DNA of 40,528 bases from Guyparkeria sp. SCN-R1. GTDB taxonomy: Bacteria; Pseudomonadota; Gammaproteobacteria; Halothiobacillales; Halothiobacillaceae. Of this stretch, positions 27,601-37,741 are shown piece after piece. The DNA is taken from positions 1 through 40,528 of the forward strand of contig NZ_QZMT01000017.1 in NCBI RefSeq assembly GCF_003932495.1. Reading direction: 5' to 3'. The translations under genes and the position numbers were made by a program. Within the stretch, counting starts at the first letter, position 1. Each line of letters starts with the position of its first letter. A model generated the notes under the pieces. It saw nothing but the letters and a program-made list of their open reading frames with translations. It made no database searches and had not been told where the DNA came from.

Positions 27601-28225
27601 GGACGATCTGGGCTCGGGCTACAACAACCTGTTGCGGCTGCGCAGCCTCCCCTTCAACACGGTCAAGATCGACCAGGGCATGGTGCGCGCGGCCCAGCAC
27701 GAACCCGGCCGGGTCCTGACCTTCATCGCCTCGATGATCCAGATGGCGCAGGCCCTGGAGTTGCGCACCGTAGTCGAGGGTCTGGAAACACCCGACCTGA
27801 TCGAGGCCACCGCCCTGCTCGGCGGGCAGCTGGGTCAGGGCTACGCCATTGCCCGCCCGATGCGTCGAACCGCCCTGACCGGCTGGATGACGCGCTTCGA
27901 TTTCGTGATCAACCCGGCCAGGCCACGCACAGCACTGGGCGCCATGGCCGCGCTTTGGGGGCTGCGCTCACTGGGACGGGCCCACCTGGAACAATCCAAG
28001 CGCCATCATCAGCTACGTGCCGCGGCGGCCTGGTGGGCAACGGAGAACCTCGACCGGCATCGCCATCTGGCCACCGGCATCCTGTCACTGCTGCAGGAAT
28101 TCCACGACGGGACCGTGCCGGGCGAGGCCTTCGAGGCCCGGTTGCAAGGTTACATGGGCACCCTCGATCAGTTGATCCGAGACACGGCGGCCGACGAGGT
28201 CAGCGCGGCGACGGACGAGGAATGA
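24644..28225 (+). CDS. GAF-GGDEF-globin-GAF-EAL c-di-GMP turnover protein
   Basis: Large cytoplasmic protein of 1193 residues. Order: a divergent N-terminal domain (about 1-130), a GAF domain (about 150-310), GGDEF (about 330-485) with intact GGDEF at 400-404 and an RDTD I-site just before, a protoglobin-like sensor (about 500-665), a second GAF (about 680-845), an EAL domain, and about 110 extra helical residues. The globin carries VGHVHALAGV with proximal histidine candidate H590 (also H588). The EAL domain keeps EALAR (866-870), INLPVS, LELLE, MDDLGSGY, VKID, VEGLE and LGQGY, so phosphodiesterase activity is plausible. Start: ATG at 24644 has GGGGAG seven bases upstream; the ATG at 24596 has none. 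Its 3' end overlaps the convergent gene by 26 bases. Oxygen or NO control of c-di-GMP is inferred. Confidence 0.9.
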   Translation: MTPERLESLARSLGDRLPRDEAIGTLLETIAACYPALSRSAVFLSEEGRLLAASSDFDRALLPEPDAGGDPIGAFEDIEERLLLQALGPADGTPGYWAIEIVETLPDKTTLSSLRRSIEHVFASTQPDAALLKNRQRQRIERLERDQALMQSLLAQIDTLILADDEQRMLEVVCTQLVETGLFLGAWVAPAEHGITPIAIGGDSEIVDRPNPEVKRTLEDGIRHAHALVDAGRRLVIDERIAAPFAQLNWFDTPPLAALVPLSRNGRLWAFLVVIAAAESDLDQQVSEVLMHLGELVNRSLEQLDLRDRLDEEQQRNTYLAYHDPLTNLSNRRAVDAELPKALARADRHQQMLAVALLDLDDFKPINDRFGHSAGDEMLMTLAARLKGAIRDTDTAARLGGDEFLLILEDIEDDAGLARVLDRIATTIRQPIILEDGVEVHANGSIGVTRYPLDDSAPEQLIRNADAALYAAKNSKSIRLQDWVIWERETTRRGEDLPEMSESVPAYGPAAKMLLERIQSDVAPLSDEFIERFYAELSRLESIRNVLGHLSPREFHELRAQQARHLGFLLDPDLSEEVHINRARQVGHVHALAGVSPSDLVRAITVYMHEFNETFNRAHVNQRHQNRLERVFTERLSMELSHQLAAGQAVDDEFHTALVTIDDRRRNEHNWPDFNEHLLDTLTGLPGIHGVAILSPNADGRFVANYAEGTDLFTRPTDEPDGHATLDLRRPESAHPVSVAYRQARVVTMDNTIDDPAGAPWSVQAEALGIRSCVAIPILDNRDQPIAVICLYGRIPGMFTSSTLQGFTGQLMALVSQAWRQIRSPAALLYAKGDYDRWRQAFYDDGLEMVYQPVIDVQTGRLTTLEALARLYLPDGEVILPNMFIPWLNDGQVMRLFELGLDQSLACLRDIEARHGPSLSVAINLPVSVLMDPATPGHVRAALDRHAVSPHRITLELLEQGDTGFEPGDLASPMQRIGELGVNLAMDDLGSGYNNLLRLRSLPFNTVKIDQGMVRAAQHEPGRVLTFIASMIQMAQALELRTVVEGLETPDLIEATALLGGQLGQGYAIARPMRRTALTGWMTRFDFVINPARPRTALGAMAALWGLRSLGRAHLEQSKRHHQLRAAAAWWATENLDRHRHLATGILSLLQEFHDGTVPGEAFEARLQGYMGTLDQLIRDTAADEVSAATDEE

Positions 28226-29120
28226 ACAGCGCCAATGCCGCGGCAAGCAGCGCAGTGCCCAGCACGAACAGGTGAAGATTCACCGCCGCCGCCAACACGG
28301 TGCGTGGCTCGTCGACCAGTGGGGCTAGCAGGAGCGCCACTCCGGCCTCGTAGGTGCCAAAGCCGCCCGGGGCATGCACGGGCAACACCGTGGTCAGATC
28401 CCCGCCGATCGCCCCGAGCACGCCCGCGGCGAAACCCACCGGAGCCAGGGCGGCCAAGACCCAGCCCAGCGCGGCCAACTTGACCAGCCAGTTCGCCCAG
28501 GTCCAGAAAAGCGTGCCGAGCAATCGCGTTGGCCGATCGGGCAGGCTCGCGAGCATCGTCACGCCCTTTTTCGCCAGCCGGCCATCCCGCCGGGCAAGCA
28601 TCCCGTGCAGCCAATGGCGCAGAGCGTAGGCAGCCACCGGGGCAAGCAGAAGCAAGACGAACAGCAGGCCCAGGACCCCGGCAGAAAGACCAAGCAGATG
28701 CCCGCCGGCCGCCAGGCCGATCAGCAACACCACCTGCAGGTCGAGCAGACGGAACCAGAACAGCACCGGCACGCTCTCCAGGGGAGACAGTCGGTAATAG
28801 CGCTGCATCAAAACCGGAAACGCCAACTCACCGGAGCGCATCGGCAGCAGGTTATTCATCAGGTTGTGCCAGCTCGACAGACGGAAGGCCGACCAGAAAT
28901 GGCCGGCAAGCCGGCCCGGGAAATAGCGGGTGATGCGCAGGGTCCGAATGAGGTAACTGGCCACCATCAGCACTAGCGCCACCAGCAGCGCACATGGGTC
29001 GATCGACCGCCAGGGGGCGATCAGGCGCTCAGGCCCTACCCAGACGATCGCCAATCCCAGCACCAGCAGCACGGCAGCCCAGCTGACGATGGCCAACAGA
29101 CGTGTCTTGATCGATCTCAC
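28200..29120 (-). CDS. UPF0104/LPG-synthase-like membrane protein (flippase-like)
   Basis: Integral membrane protein of 306 residues with about eight helices, of the UPF0104 family (AglD/YbhN, related to the membrane half of lysyl-phosphatidylglycerol synthase). Family motifs are visible: WHNLMNNLLPMRSGELAFPVL near residue 90 and HAPGGFGTYEAGVALL near 250. Members are proposed to move or modify lipids or lipid-linked sugars; the precise role is not known. It converges on and overlaps the c-di-GMP gene by 26 bases, and is divergent from holC. No partner gene adjoins it. Confidence 0.85.
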   Translation of the reverse strand: MRSIKTRLLAIVSWAAVLLVLGLAIVWVGPERLIAPWRSIDPCALLVALVLMVASYLIRTLRITRYFPGRLAGHFWSAFRLSSWHNLMNNLLPMRSGELAFPVLMQRYYRLSPLESVPVLFWFRLLDLQVVLLIGLAAGGHLLGLSAGVLGLLFVLLLLAPVAAYALRHWLHGMLARRDGRLAKKGVTMLASLPDRPTRLLGTLFWTWANWLVKLAALGWVLAALAPVGFAAGVLGAIGGDLTTVLPVHAPGGFGTYEAGVALLLAPLVDEPRTVLAAAVNLHLFVLGTALLAAALALFIPRPSPR

Positions 29121-29204
29121 GATGCCCTCGAAAAGCCGTAGAAATTAGGGGGTGTCATAACGCTCCGGTGGGCTATCGCTAGGCCGATTTCTGGGCCGAT
29201 CGCC

Positions 29205-29233
29205 TTGGGCGACATGGGGTAATTGGGCATAAT
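29205..29233 (+). promoter_or_regulatory. Predicted promoter of holC-valS
   Basis: TTGGGC (29205-29210) and CATAAT (29228-29233) are spaced by exactly 17 bases and lie about 127 bases upstream of the holC start. The -10 matches five of six consensus bases and the -35 three. Confidence 0.5.
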
Positions 29234-29359
29234 GCTCGTTTGCTCCGTGGCGTGGGCGTCGGCGGCCCCGGTTACCAGTATCCGGCGGGCAGCATACCGA
29301 CTGATCGCCAGCGTCGCAGCACACCCCAACCCGGACATCGACCACGCCCGAAGGCCCAG

Positions 29360-29803
29360 ATGAGCGAGATTGTATTCCACCTGATCGACGACCCGGCCGA
29401 GGATGCCTTCTGGTATTTTGCCGCCGAACTCTGCGCCGAGCAGGCCGAATCACAGCGCCCTACGTACGTGGTCTGCGCCAGTCTCGCCCACGTCGAAGGC
29501 TTCGACGACTACCTCTGGTCCTACCGTGACGACCGCTTCGTGCCGCACACCGCCGACCCGGAAGACGCGGACCACGCCCCGATCTTCATCGGCTGCGACC
29601 CGGAAGCCGGCGGCTTCGCCCGGGTGATCAATCTCACCGGCACCCCGATTCCGCGCCCGACCGACCGCGAGCACATCGACGAGGTCATTCCCGCCGGCGA
29701 ACAGCCACGCGCGGACGCCCGTGCCCGCTGGCGCCAATATAAGAGCGCCGGCGCGACCATCGACCATCATCGCGTCGAGTCGGTCCGCCCCAGCGACGAG
29801 TAA
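29360..29803 (+). CDS. holC: DNA polymerase III chi subunit
   Basis: Clamp-loader accessory subunit that links the replication machine to single-stranded DNA binding protein. 147 residues: the family pattern is visible in [20 protein letters not shown], the helix with [17 protein letters not shown] (the binding surface), and the PIFIGCD strand. ATG at 29360 was chosen because AAGG lies seven bases upstream and the protein otherwise gains an unrelated 40-residue leader. It is followed 68 bases later by valS, the usual gammaproteobacterial order. Confidence 0.9.
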   Translation: MSEIVFHLIDDPAEDAFWYFAAELCAEQAESQRPTYVVCASLAHVEGFDDYLWSYRDDRFVPHTADPEDADHAPIFIGCDPEAGGFARVINLTGTPIPRPTDREHIDEVIPAGEQPRADARARWRQYKSAGATIDHHRVESVRPSDE

Positions 29804-29871
29804 ACCCGAAACCTTCCCGGCGGCCCCGAACCGACCTCCCGACCCGACGACAAGCGAACCTGAATAACGGC

Positions 29872-32719
<2,848 letters not shown>

Positions 32720-32724
<5 letters not shown>

Positions 32725-32758
32725 TCGGGCCCACTGATCGGACCAACTGATCCCATCG
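32720..32758 (+). repeat. Three 13-base tandem units spanning the valS stop
   Basis: The units read ACTGATCGGGCCC, ACTGATCGGACCA and ACTGATCCCATCG, end to end. The valS stop TGA (32722-32724) is in the first. Because the unit is 13 bases long, the three TGA triplets fall in three different reading frames. Confidence 0.8.
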
Positions 32759-32765
32759 CTCGGTT

Positions 32766-34724
32766 TTAGCCGGACCGTCCGCCGCGGCGTGCCTGCTTGC
32801 GAGCGGCACGTTCGTCGAAGCGTTGCGGGCACAGGCCGTCGGCGAGGTCCCGCGGCAACGGCGACGGGGTTTGCTCGATTTGCGACGCGAGAAACTCGGC
32901 GAGCCAAGCCGACCAGGTGAGGCCACGGGCGCCATGTCCGGTCGATACCCACAGCCCGTCGGCTACCCGACCCACGATCGGCAGGCGGTCCGGCGTCGTG
33001 GCACGCAAGGAGGCGCGTCCCTGCAGGGCACCGGTGGACAGCTGCGCGTCGAGTGAGGGGGCGATGGCGGCAAGCCGTTGCCGGTTCTCCTCGTGCTCGA
33101 CGTCCCGGACCATAAGCTCGGTATCGCCGGGGAGGAAGCTCGCCCCGAACAGGCGCTCGCCACTCGGCAGGTCGAGCGCATAGCCCTCGCGCATCAGGGG
33201 GCGACCACTCACCGGAGCATGGTCGGATCGCTCACTCCCATGCGCCCCCCAGCTGACCTGCCCCCGACATGGCTCGATCCACGGTGCCAGTGTCTCGATC
33301 AGGGCCCCGCTTGACGGGCCGGCCGCCACGATCACCTCGGCAAACGGCCCGTGCGTCAGACCATCGGCCGTCTGCACATACCACGCGCCCGTCTCCCCAA
33401 GCAGACGCCGCACCGGCCGATCGAGTCGCGTCTCGATACAGGGGGTGGCGAGCCAGTGGGCAATGACCTCGCGTGGACGAAGCCAGCCGGCCGTCGGGAA
33501 GTACCAGCCGGGGGAGTCGATATCGGTGACACCGGTCAGCCCGCGCAACGAGGTGGCCTCACACCACTGAGCGAAGCCCGGATCCGGCTGCAGTTCCGCG
33601 GCAATCCCGGCTTGGCGCGCGACATGCCGCTCGCTGCGCCCAAGCTTGATCACGCCGTCGAACGTAGCCGTCTCCCCGTCGACCAGCTCACCCAGTTCGG
33701 CGCGCATGAAGCCCATGCCGGTCGCGGTCAGTTGCGACAGGCGGTTCCAGTCGCGACTGATCACCGGGGCCACCAAGCCGGCCGGGTTGCCCGAGCCGCC
33801 ACCGGCAGGCCGGGAACCGGCCTCGAACACCACGACCTCGCGCCCCCGTCGGGCAAGCGACCGGGCCGTCGTGGTCCCGGCCATCCCGGCACCCAGGACG
33901 GCGATGGGCCCATCGGCCCGGGTCGAGGCCGCGGCATTGTTGCCCTGCCCGTCGTCACGACGGGCAATGAGCATGTCTTCGTGGGGGACGAAGCCCGGAC
34001 GCTGCTGGGCAGAGAAACCGGCCGCGACCAGCGCCTCACGCACCGATGGCGTCGCATCGTCCGCGGCGGCGGTCGCCCCCAGGGCAGATAGCCGATCCAG
34101 CTGCGCGATCAGCTGCTCCTGCCACGGCTCGGGATAGCGACCGGGGTTGACCCCATCCAGATAGAAGGCATCGAAACAGCCGTCAATGCGCGGGAACTGG
34201 ACGCCGGGGTCGCCCCAGATCATGGTCAGGCGGATACGCCCACCTGCGAACAGGCGCCGATGAAACCCGGGCACGGGGTCGGGCCACTGCGCGTGTAGCG
34301 CCGACTGCAGGTCAACGAAACGTTCGTCGGCCCCTGCCGAGAACCGCGGGTGCGCGGCAAGCCACTGCCGCGCCGCGCGTTGCAGCACAACCGCCAGACG
34401 CGGCAGATCACCGGTCGCGACGGGGTGCGGCTCCAGGCTGACGAAATCGAGAGTGGCCTCCGGCGGCGCCACTTCCAGGAACCGCAACGCGGTGGCGAGG
34501 AAATTGCCACCCGTGCCGAAACCGGTCTCGAGGATGCGGTTCCCCCGCCCCTGAGCAAAGCGTGCGTGAAGGTCATTGCCGGCGAGAAAGACATGATCAC
34601 TCTCGGCAAAACCGCTCACCTGGGAAAAGTCCAGACCACCCAATGTCTCGCCGTACGGGGCGCCATTCTCACGCCAGGAAAGCTCGGCCGGCTTCAGCGG
34701 CCAGCCACCCTCGATCAGGCTCAT
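32766..34724 (-). CDS. mnmC: Bifunctional tRNA wobble-uridine modification enzyme MnmC
   Basis: Two-domain enzyme of 652 residues that completes mnm5s2U at position 34 of tRNAs. The N-terminal half is a SAM methyltransferase (MnmC2) with RILETGFGTGGNFLATALRF and the DAFYLDGVNPGRYP region. The C-terminal half is an FAD oxidoreductase (MnmC1) with IAVLGAGMAGTTTARSLARR and the later GHGARGLTWSA motif. The fused form is the usual gammaproteobacterial one. ATG at 34724 (MSLIEGGWP) begins the family sequence; an upstream frame to 34802 is less likely. It is the last core gene before the island to its right. Confidence 0.94.
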   Translation of the reverse strand: MSLIEGGWPLKPAELSWRENGAPYGETLGGLDFSQVSGFAESDHVFLAGNDLHARFAQGRGNRILETGFGTGGNFLATALRFLEVAPPEATLDFVSLEPHPVATGDLPRLAVVLQRAARQWLAAHPRFSAGADERFVDLQSALHAQWPDPVPGFHRRLFAGGRIRLTMIWGDPGVQFPRIDGCFDAFYLDGVNPGRYPEPWQEQLIAQLDRLSALGATAAADDATPSVREALVAAGFSAQQRPGFVPHEDMLIARRDDGQGNNAAASTRADGPIAVLGAGMAGTTTARSLARRGREVVVFEAGSRPAGGGSGNPAGLVAPVISRDWNRLSQLTATGMGFMRAELGELVDGETATFDGVIKLGRSERHVARQAGIAAELQPDPGFAQWCEATSLRGLTGVTDIDSPGWYFPTAGWLRPREVIAHWLATPCIETRLDRPVRRLLGETGAWYVQTADGLTHGPFAEVIVAAGPSSGALIETLAPWIEPCRGQVSWGAHGSERSDHAPVSGRPLMREGYALDLPSGERLFGASFLPGDTELMVRDVEHEENRQRLAAIAPSLDAQLSTGALQGRASLRATTPDRLPIVGRVADGLWVSTGHGARGLTWSAWLAEFLASQIEQTPSPLPRDLADGLCPQRFDERAARKQARRGGRSG

Positions 34725-34813
34725 TGCCGCTCGGGCAGTTGGGTGATCACGATGCGGCGCCGGTGCGGGTGGGCCCGGTGCTCCCACAACGCCTACACAC
34801 ATCTTCTATCACT

Positions 34814-34927
34814 TTTGACATACGTCTGATCCAATTCTGATGCCCCCCTCGGGCTCTCTCGGAATGTCAAATGATATTGTCGCAAATCCATGGAAAATTT
34901 GACATAACGCGGAGCATCTTTTGACAT
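34814..34927. repeat. Four TTTGACAT repeats at the island edge
   Basis: TTTGACAT occurs at 34814-34821, 34898-34905 and 34920-34927 on the plus strand, and inverted (ATGTCAAA) at 34864-34871. The inverted copy and the one at 34898 face each other with 26 bases between them. This AT-rich 114-base stretch lies between the mnmC 5' end and the 3' end of the last island gene. It could be a regulator binding array or a trace of the insertion site. The plus-strand copies resemble -35 boxes but lack good -10 partners. Confidence 0.7.
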
Positions 34928-34929
34928 GA

Positions 34930-36213
34930 TCACAAGCCAGCGTCATCGCCAATCGTCATCCCCCCCTCCACCGTCCGTAAGCCGCAACGGTCTTGCCAAG
35001 TCGAGAATACCTTTTGCGCAGAAAGGCGATCCCAATTGAAATCCTCATCTAAAAATAGACGAGAAAAAAGTGCCTCGAAGGGCGATGCCTCAACGCTTGG
35101 CGGAATAGTCCATATTTTCTTCAAATCCCACCCTTTGCTTTCTATCTGCTGAATGTAGTCCCCGACAAACTTTGCAAACAAATGCTTTACCCTGTACTGA
35201 GGGGGATTGTCAGTATGTAGGTAAATGACAACCTCGCGTGCTTTCACTCGGAAACAGAAATGCACATTCAGTGGTGGATAATTATTCGCCAAATGCTCCA
35301 AAAGGGACCGAAGCTTATTTGAGGGCGCAACTTCTAACCGATGTTCGGCAGCGACATCCTGAACAAGCGCATAGAGTTTCATGAGCTGAACCTGATGGAT
35401 TATCCGCCGCACACCTGAGTCTTCAGCCTCCGAGCATTGTATTTCTTGCAGACGTTGGAAAAAGACAGACTCCAACCCTGAAGAATGAATGACGCCGTCC
35501 AAATCCAAAGGATTCAAATAGACCCCTTTCGAAACAGCGCCCTCTGGCCTGTAGACAGCCCCTCCACCTCGCGCCCCCCGCAGGTAGGTTAGTCTATCCA
35601 ATTCACCAAAAAGTACTGAGTTCGCCCGAGAGACTTCGACTGGAAGTTCCGATATGTAAGTCAGCGCCCCCTTTGAGCATAAGGAAGAAAAGAGCGCCCG
35701 ATCGACAGCATCAATCCCAGTTATAATGAGATCATCTGGGGACGATGCTATGAATGGTCCATCGTTTGAGTATTCCGTCAATATGGTTAATAAAGACAGC
35801 GTATCAATAATGTCAAGACTGGCTAAATACGGCTCGGGCTGAAGCTCTACCTCAAGGAATCCCCGCAAGGTCTCTCGAGCGTCGTCGTGAAGCTCCTTCA
35901 TCTGCGCTTCTAAACAGGGCGGACAAACCCCATGCGCATAAATTCTCGTTTTTTTAATATAATCCTGACGATTTTCCGCGGGAATTTTTTTACGACACGA
36001 CGAGCACTCGAACGCTGGGTGATCACCGACAAAAGATGACTTTCTAGCCAAGACACTGACTGGACGTGTGCGGCGGACATCATCCGAACGATAATAACGA
36101 TCTATCCTGTCTATCGTGTACCGGAAACCTGAAATGGTGCCGGTGGAGAATGCCCAGTAGTCGTTGACCGCTAAGATTTCCTGCTCGTTTACATCTGCTG
36201 GATAGCAAATCAT
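34930..36213 (-). CDS. Unrecognised zinc-ribbon protein, last gene of the CBASS-like operon
   Basis: I do not recognise this 427-residue protein. It has no signal or membrane segment. A four-cysteine zinc ribbon is clear: C70-SS-C73 and C97-PP-C100 in FECSSCRKK and GVCPPCLE. The middle (about 105-310) is mostly helical. The C-terminal part, with NVHFCFRVKAREVVIYLHTD, mixes strands and helices and ends in a short acidic tail. None of the CBASS effector motifs I know (NUCC, Cap4 nuclease-SAVED, patatin, TIR, membrane-spanning) is visible. ATG at 36213 was chosen over GTG at 36231 because GAGGT lies eight bases before it. Low G+C and the 274-base upstream gap suggest it may have its own promoter and may be a separate gain. 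It is a candidate effector. Confidence 0.75.
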   Translation of the reverse strand: MICYPADVNEQEILAVNDYWAFSTGTISGFRYTIDRIDRYYRSDDVRRTRPVSVLARKSSFVGDHPAFECSSCRKKIPAENRQDYIKKTRIYAHGVCPPCLEAQMKELHDDARETLRGFLEVELQPEPYLASLDIIDTLSLLTILTEYSNDGPFIASSPDDLIITGIDAVDRALFSSLCSKGALTYISELPVEVSRANSVLFGELDRLTYLRGARGGGAVYRPEGAVSKGVYLNPLDLDGVIHSSGLESVFFQRLQEIQCSEAEDSGVRRIIHQVQLMKLYALVQDVAAEHRLEVAPSNKLRSLLEHLANNYPPLNVHFCFRVKAREVVIYLHTDNPPQYRVKHLFAKFVGDYIQQIESKGWDLKKIWTIPPSVEASPFEALFSRLFLDEDFNWDRLSAQKVFSTWQDRCGLRTVEGGMTIGDDAGL

Positions 36214-36487
36214 CTTCACATACCTCGGCACCCGGACGCATCAGATTATTGTTTAGATGCATACCAATCATCTGTTAGGAAGGTTGTTCCAACCTCTAAT
36301 TGGAAATACGCGAAACCAACCACAAGAACTCAGTCTCAAGACAAATGGCTCTGCATCTGATTTAACCGGCCACCCACCCCTTAATTGGGCGCACAGCAAC
36401 GCAAGATCTATGTAACCCACAGGGAACGCATCGCCATGTATAGGAAAACAGCGCAAGCGCTTAATTACCCCGATAACTGGACCAAGT
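36214..36487 (-). other. Gap upstream of the zinc-ribbon gene, with possible small ORF
   Basis: This 274-base stretch separates the two unrecognised genes. A leftward frame of 76 codons (36268-36498) starts with TTG inside the end of the 239-residue gene and has no ribosome site or family likeness, so I do not call it a gene. The right-hand side of an imperfect inverted repeat, described separately, lies here. Confidence 0.4.
36242..36274 (-). promoter_or_regulatory. Inverted repeat upstream of the zinc-ribbon gene, possible operator
   Basis: CAGATTATTG (36242-36251) and CAATCATCTG (36265-36274) are inverted repeats with one mismatch in ten and a 13-base spacer, 28 bases upstream of the ATG. 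The position fits an operator over a promoter local to this gene. Confidence 0.4.
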
Positions 36488-37207
36488 TTATATACCAAAG
36501 ACGTTCCGTCCTCGAAAATTGCCGGTCACGCTTATTCGAAGATCGTAATTCTTTCTAACAGGCTTGGCCCCAAACACCCCATCTTCGATGTCGCATTCAT
36601 AATGCCACCCTCGCTCAAGAACTGACCCAGTTTTGTCGGCAAATCTATAGACTTGGTATTCCTTGACGCGTCCAGAAAAATCCACCTTCAATGTAATCCT
36701 TCCCGTCGATACTTCCTCAACCACGCCTTTGCGGCCAACCATTTCGATCACGCCGCCACCATCCTGACCGTCATACGAAGACACATCTCGACGCATCCTG
36801 ACCTCATCCCCAACAGAAATCACAACCTCTGGTGGGCGGTCTCCAAAGACATGTGAGGTTTCTCTATACAAGGTTTTGCGATAGTCACGCATCAGCCGAT
36901 TCCGTCCGATGCGCGCATCACCAAGCCCCTTCAGCCCAATATCCCAATCATCACGTTGAGAATCCTTGTCCAGAACCAAGTAGCTCGACCCAGAAACACG
37001 CTTGGCGTACATCAGGTAATTAAAACCCGGAGCTAGGGACCGGCCCTCTGAATCAACAATTTCGTCAATAGGAACCCCCAAGCTTCGATGCGCAGATGGC
37101 TTAACGCCAACCACACCCCAGAACTCAAAGCCTTTGACTTGGAAGCTCTCGCCACTGTGCGCATGAGATACGTAATCACCAGCTTTCACAACTAGAGCAT
37201 GAGCCAT
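36488..37207 (-). CDS. Unrecognised 239-residue protein with SH3-like segment
   Basis: No family recognised. There is no signal or membrane segment. Three segments can be seen: an N-terminal beta-rich part (1-80), a charged helical part (82-125), and a beta-barrel-like part (130-190) with SVGDEVRMRRD, then DGQDGGG, GRKGVVEEV and LKVDFSGRVKEYQVYRF. This order of motifs resembles the MIB/HERC2 domain of eukaryotic ubiquitin ligases, or more generally KOW/SH3-like barrels. The likeness is by eye and unproven. A strong ribosome site (AAAGGAGG) precedes the ATG at 37207, only 12 bases after the JAMM peptidase stop, so it is translated with the CBASS core. Its place beside E1/E2 and deconjugation functions makes a link to conjugation conceivable. 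Function unknown. Confidence 0.75.
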   Translation of the reverse strand: MAHALVVKAGDYVSHAHSGESFQVKGFEFWGVVGVKPSAHRSLGVPIDEIVDSEGRSLAPGFNYLMYAKRVSGSSYLVLDKDSQRDDWDIGLKGLGDARIGRNRLMRDYRKTLYRETSHVFGDRPPEVVISVGDEVRMRRDVSSYDGQDGGGVIEMVGRKGVVEEVSTGRITLKVDFSGRVKEYQVYRFADKTGSVLERGWHYECDIEDGVFGAKPVRKNYDLRISVTGNFRGRNVFGI

Positions 37208-37219
37208 CCCGCCCTCCTT

Positions 37220-37741
37220 TCAGCTCCCGTAGTCGCTTCCTCTGTGTGCCAGATCTGTCTGTTGTTTTAGCACTGCAGGGACATCACTCGCGCCGTCATA
37301 GACGCCGACACTGAACTCCGGCAGAGGCTTCGCCTGGCCGGCGACGACGATCAGGATTGGTTGAGAACAATCAATGTCTGGATCATTTGAAATCTGCTGC
37401 ATTTGCCGATGATCAGTGCTGCTTGGGCGCGCTTGCTGAGTTGGGTGCGAATGCCACTCGCCCAGGTAGAACTCCCGGGGATCCGCCGCCCACTTCTCCT
37501 CCAGATAGGACTTCACGCCTCTTGTGCCACGCTCAAATCTGAACCAACCACTCTTGGAATCCGGGGGTGGCGAAGTTACTTCAGTAATAATAGCTTCACC
37601 GTTCCGGTAGTAGCCAATCAGTATCCCGCCAGTCTCCCTTCGCCCGGCGCTGACCGCTTGGCCACGCAGCGTATCGATGACCGCCTCAGGCAAGTGAACT
37701 AGGTAGCCTCTACCACCATATGTCTGTGAAGTTGTGGTCAT
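37220..37741 (-). CDS. cap3: JAMM/JAB-domain deconjugating peptidase, Cap3-like
   Basis: Zinc isopeptidase of the JAB1/MPN/Mov34 family. 173 residues with a complete JAMM motif: E36 in RRETGGILIG, then H97 and H99 in EWHSHP, S107 and D110 (H-x-H-x7-S-x2-D). In type II CBASS the Cap3 protein cleaves the bond that Cap2 makes between the cyclase C-terminus and target proteins. The ATG overlaps the stop of the E2-E1 gene (ATGA), as expected for such operons. All ligands are present, so activity is likely. Confidence 0.9.
   Translation of the reverse strand: MTTTSQTYGGRGYLVHLPEAVIDTLRGQAVSAGRRETGGILIGYYRNGEAIITEVTSPPPDSKSGWFRFERGTRGVKSYLEEKWAADPREFYLGEWHSHPTQQARPSSTDHRQMQQISNDPDIDCSQPILIVVAGQAKPLPEFSVGVYDGASDVPAVLKQQTDLAHRGSDYGS

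Noticed and set aside
34814-34927. TTTGACAT copies as a series of promoters
   Set aside because: Each includes a good -35 box, but no -10 hexamer of quality lies at 16-18 bases, and rightward transcription would run antisense into the island.
36268-36498. Possible 76-codon gene between the two unrecognised island genes
   Set aside because: It needs a TTG start inside the previous gene, has no ribosome site and no family likeness; kept only as a note.
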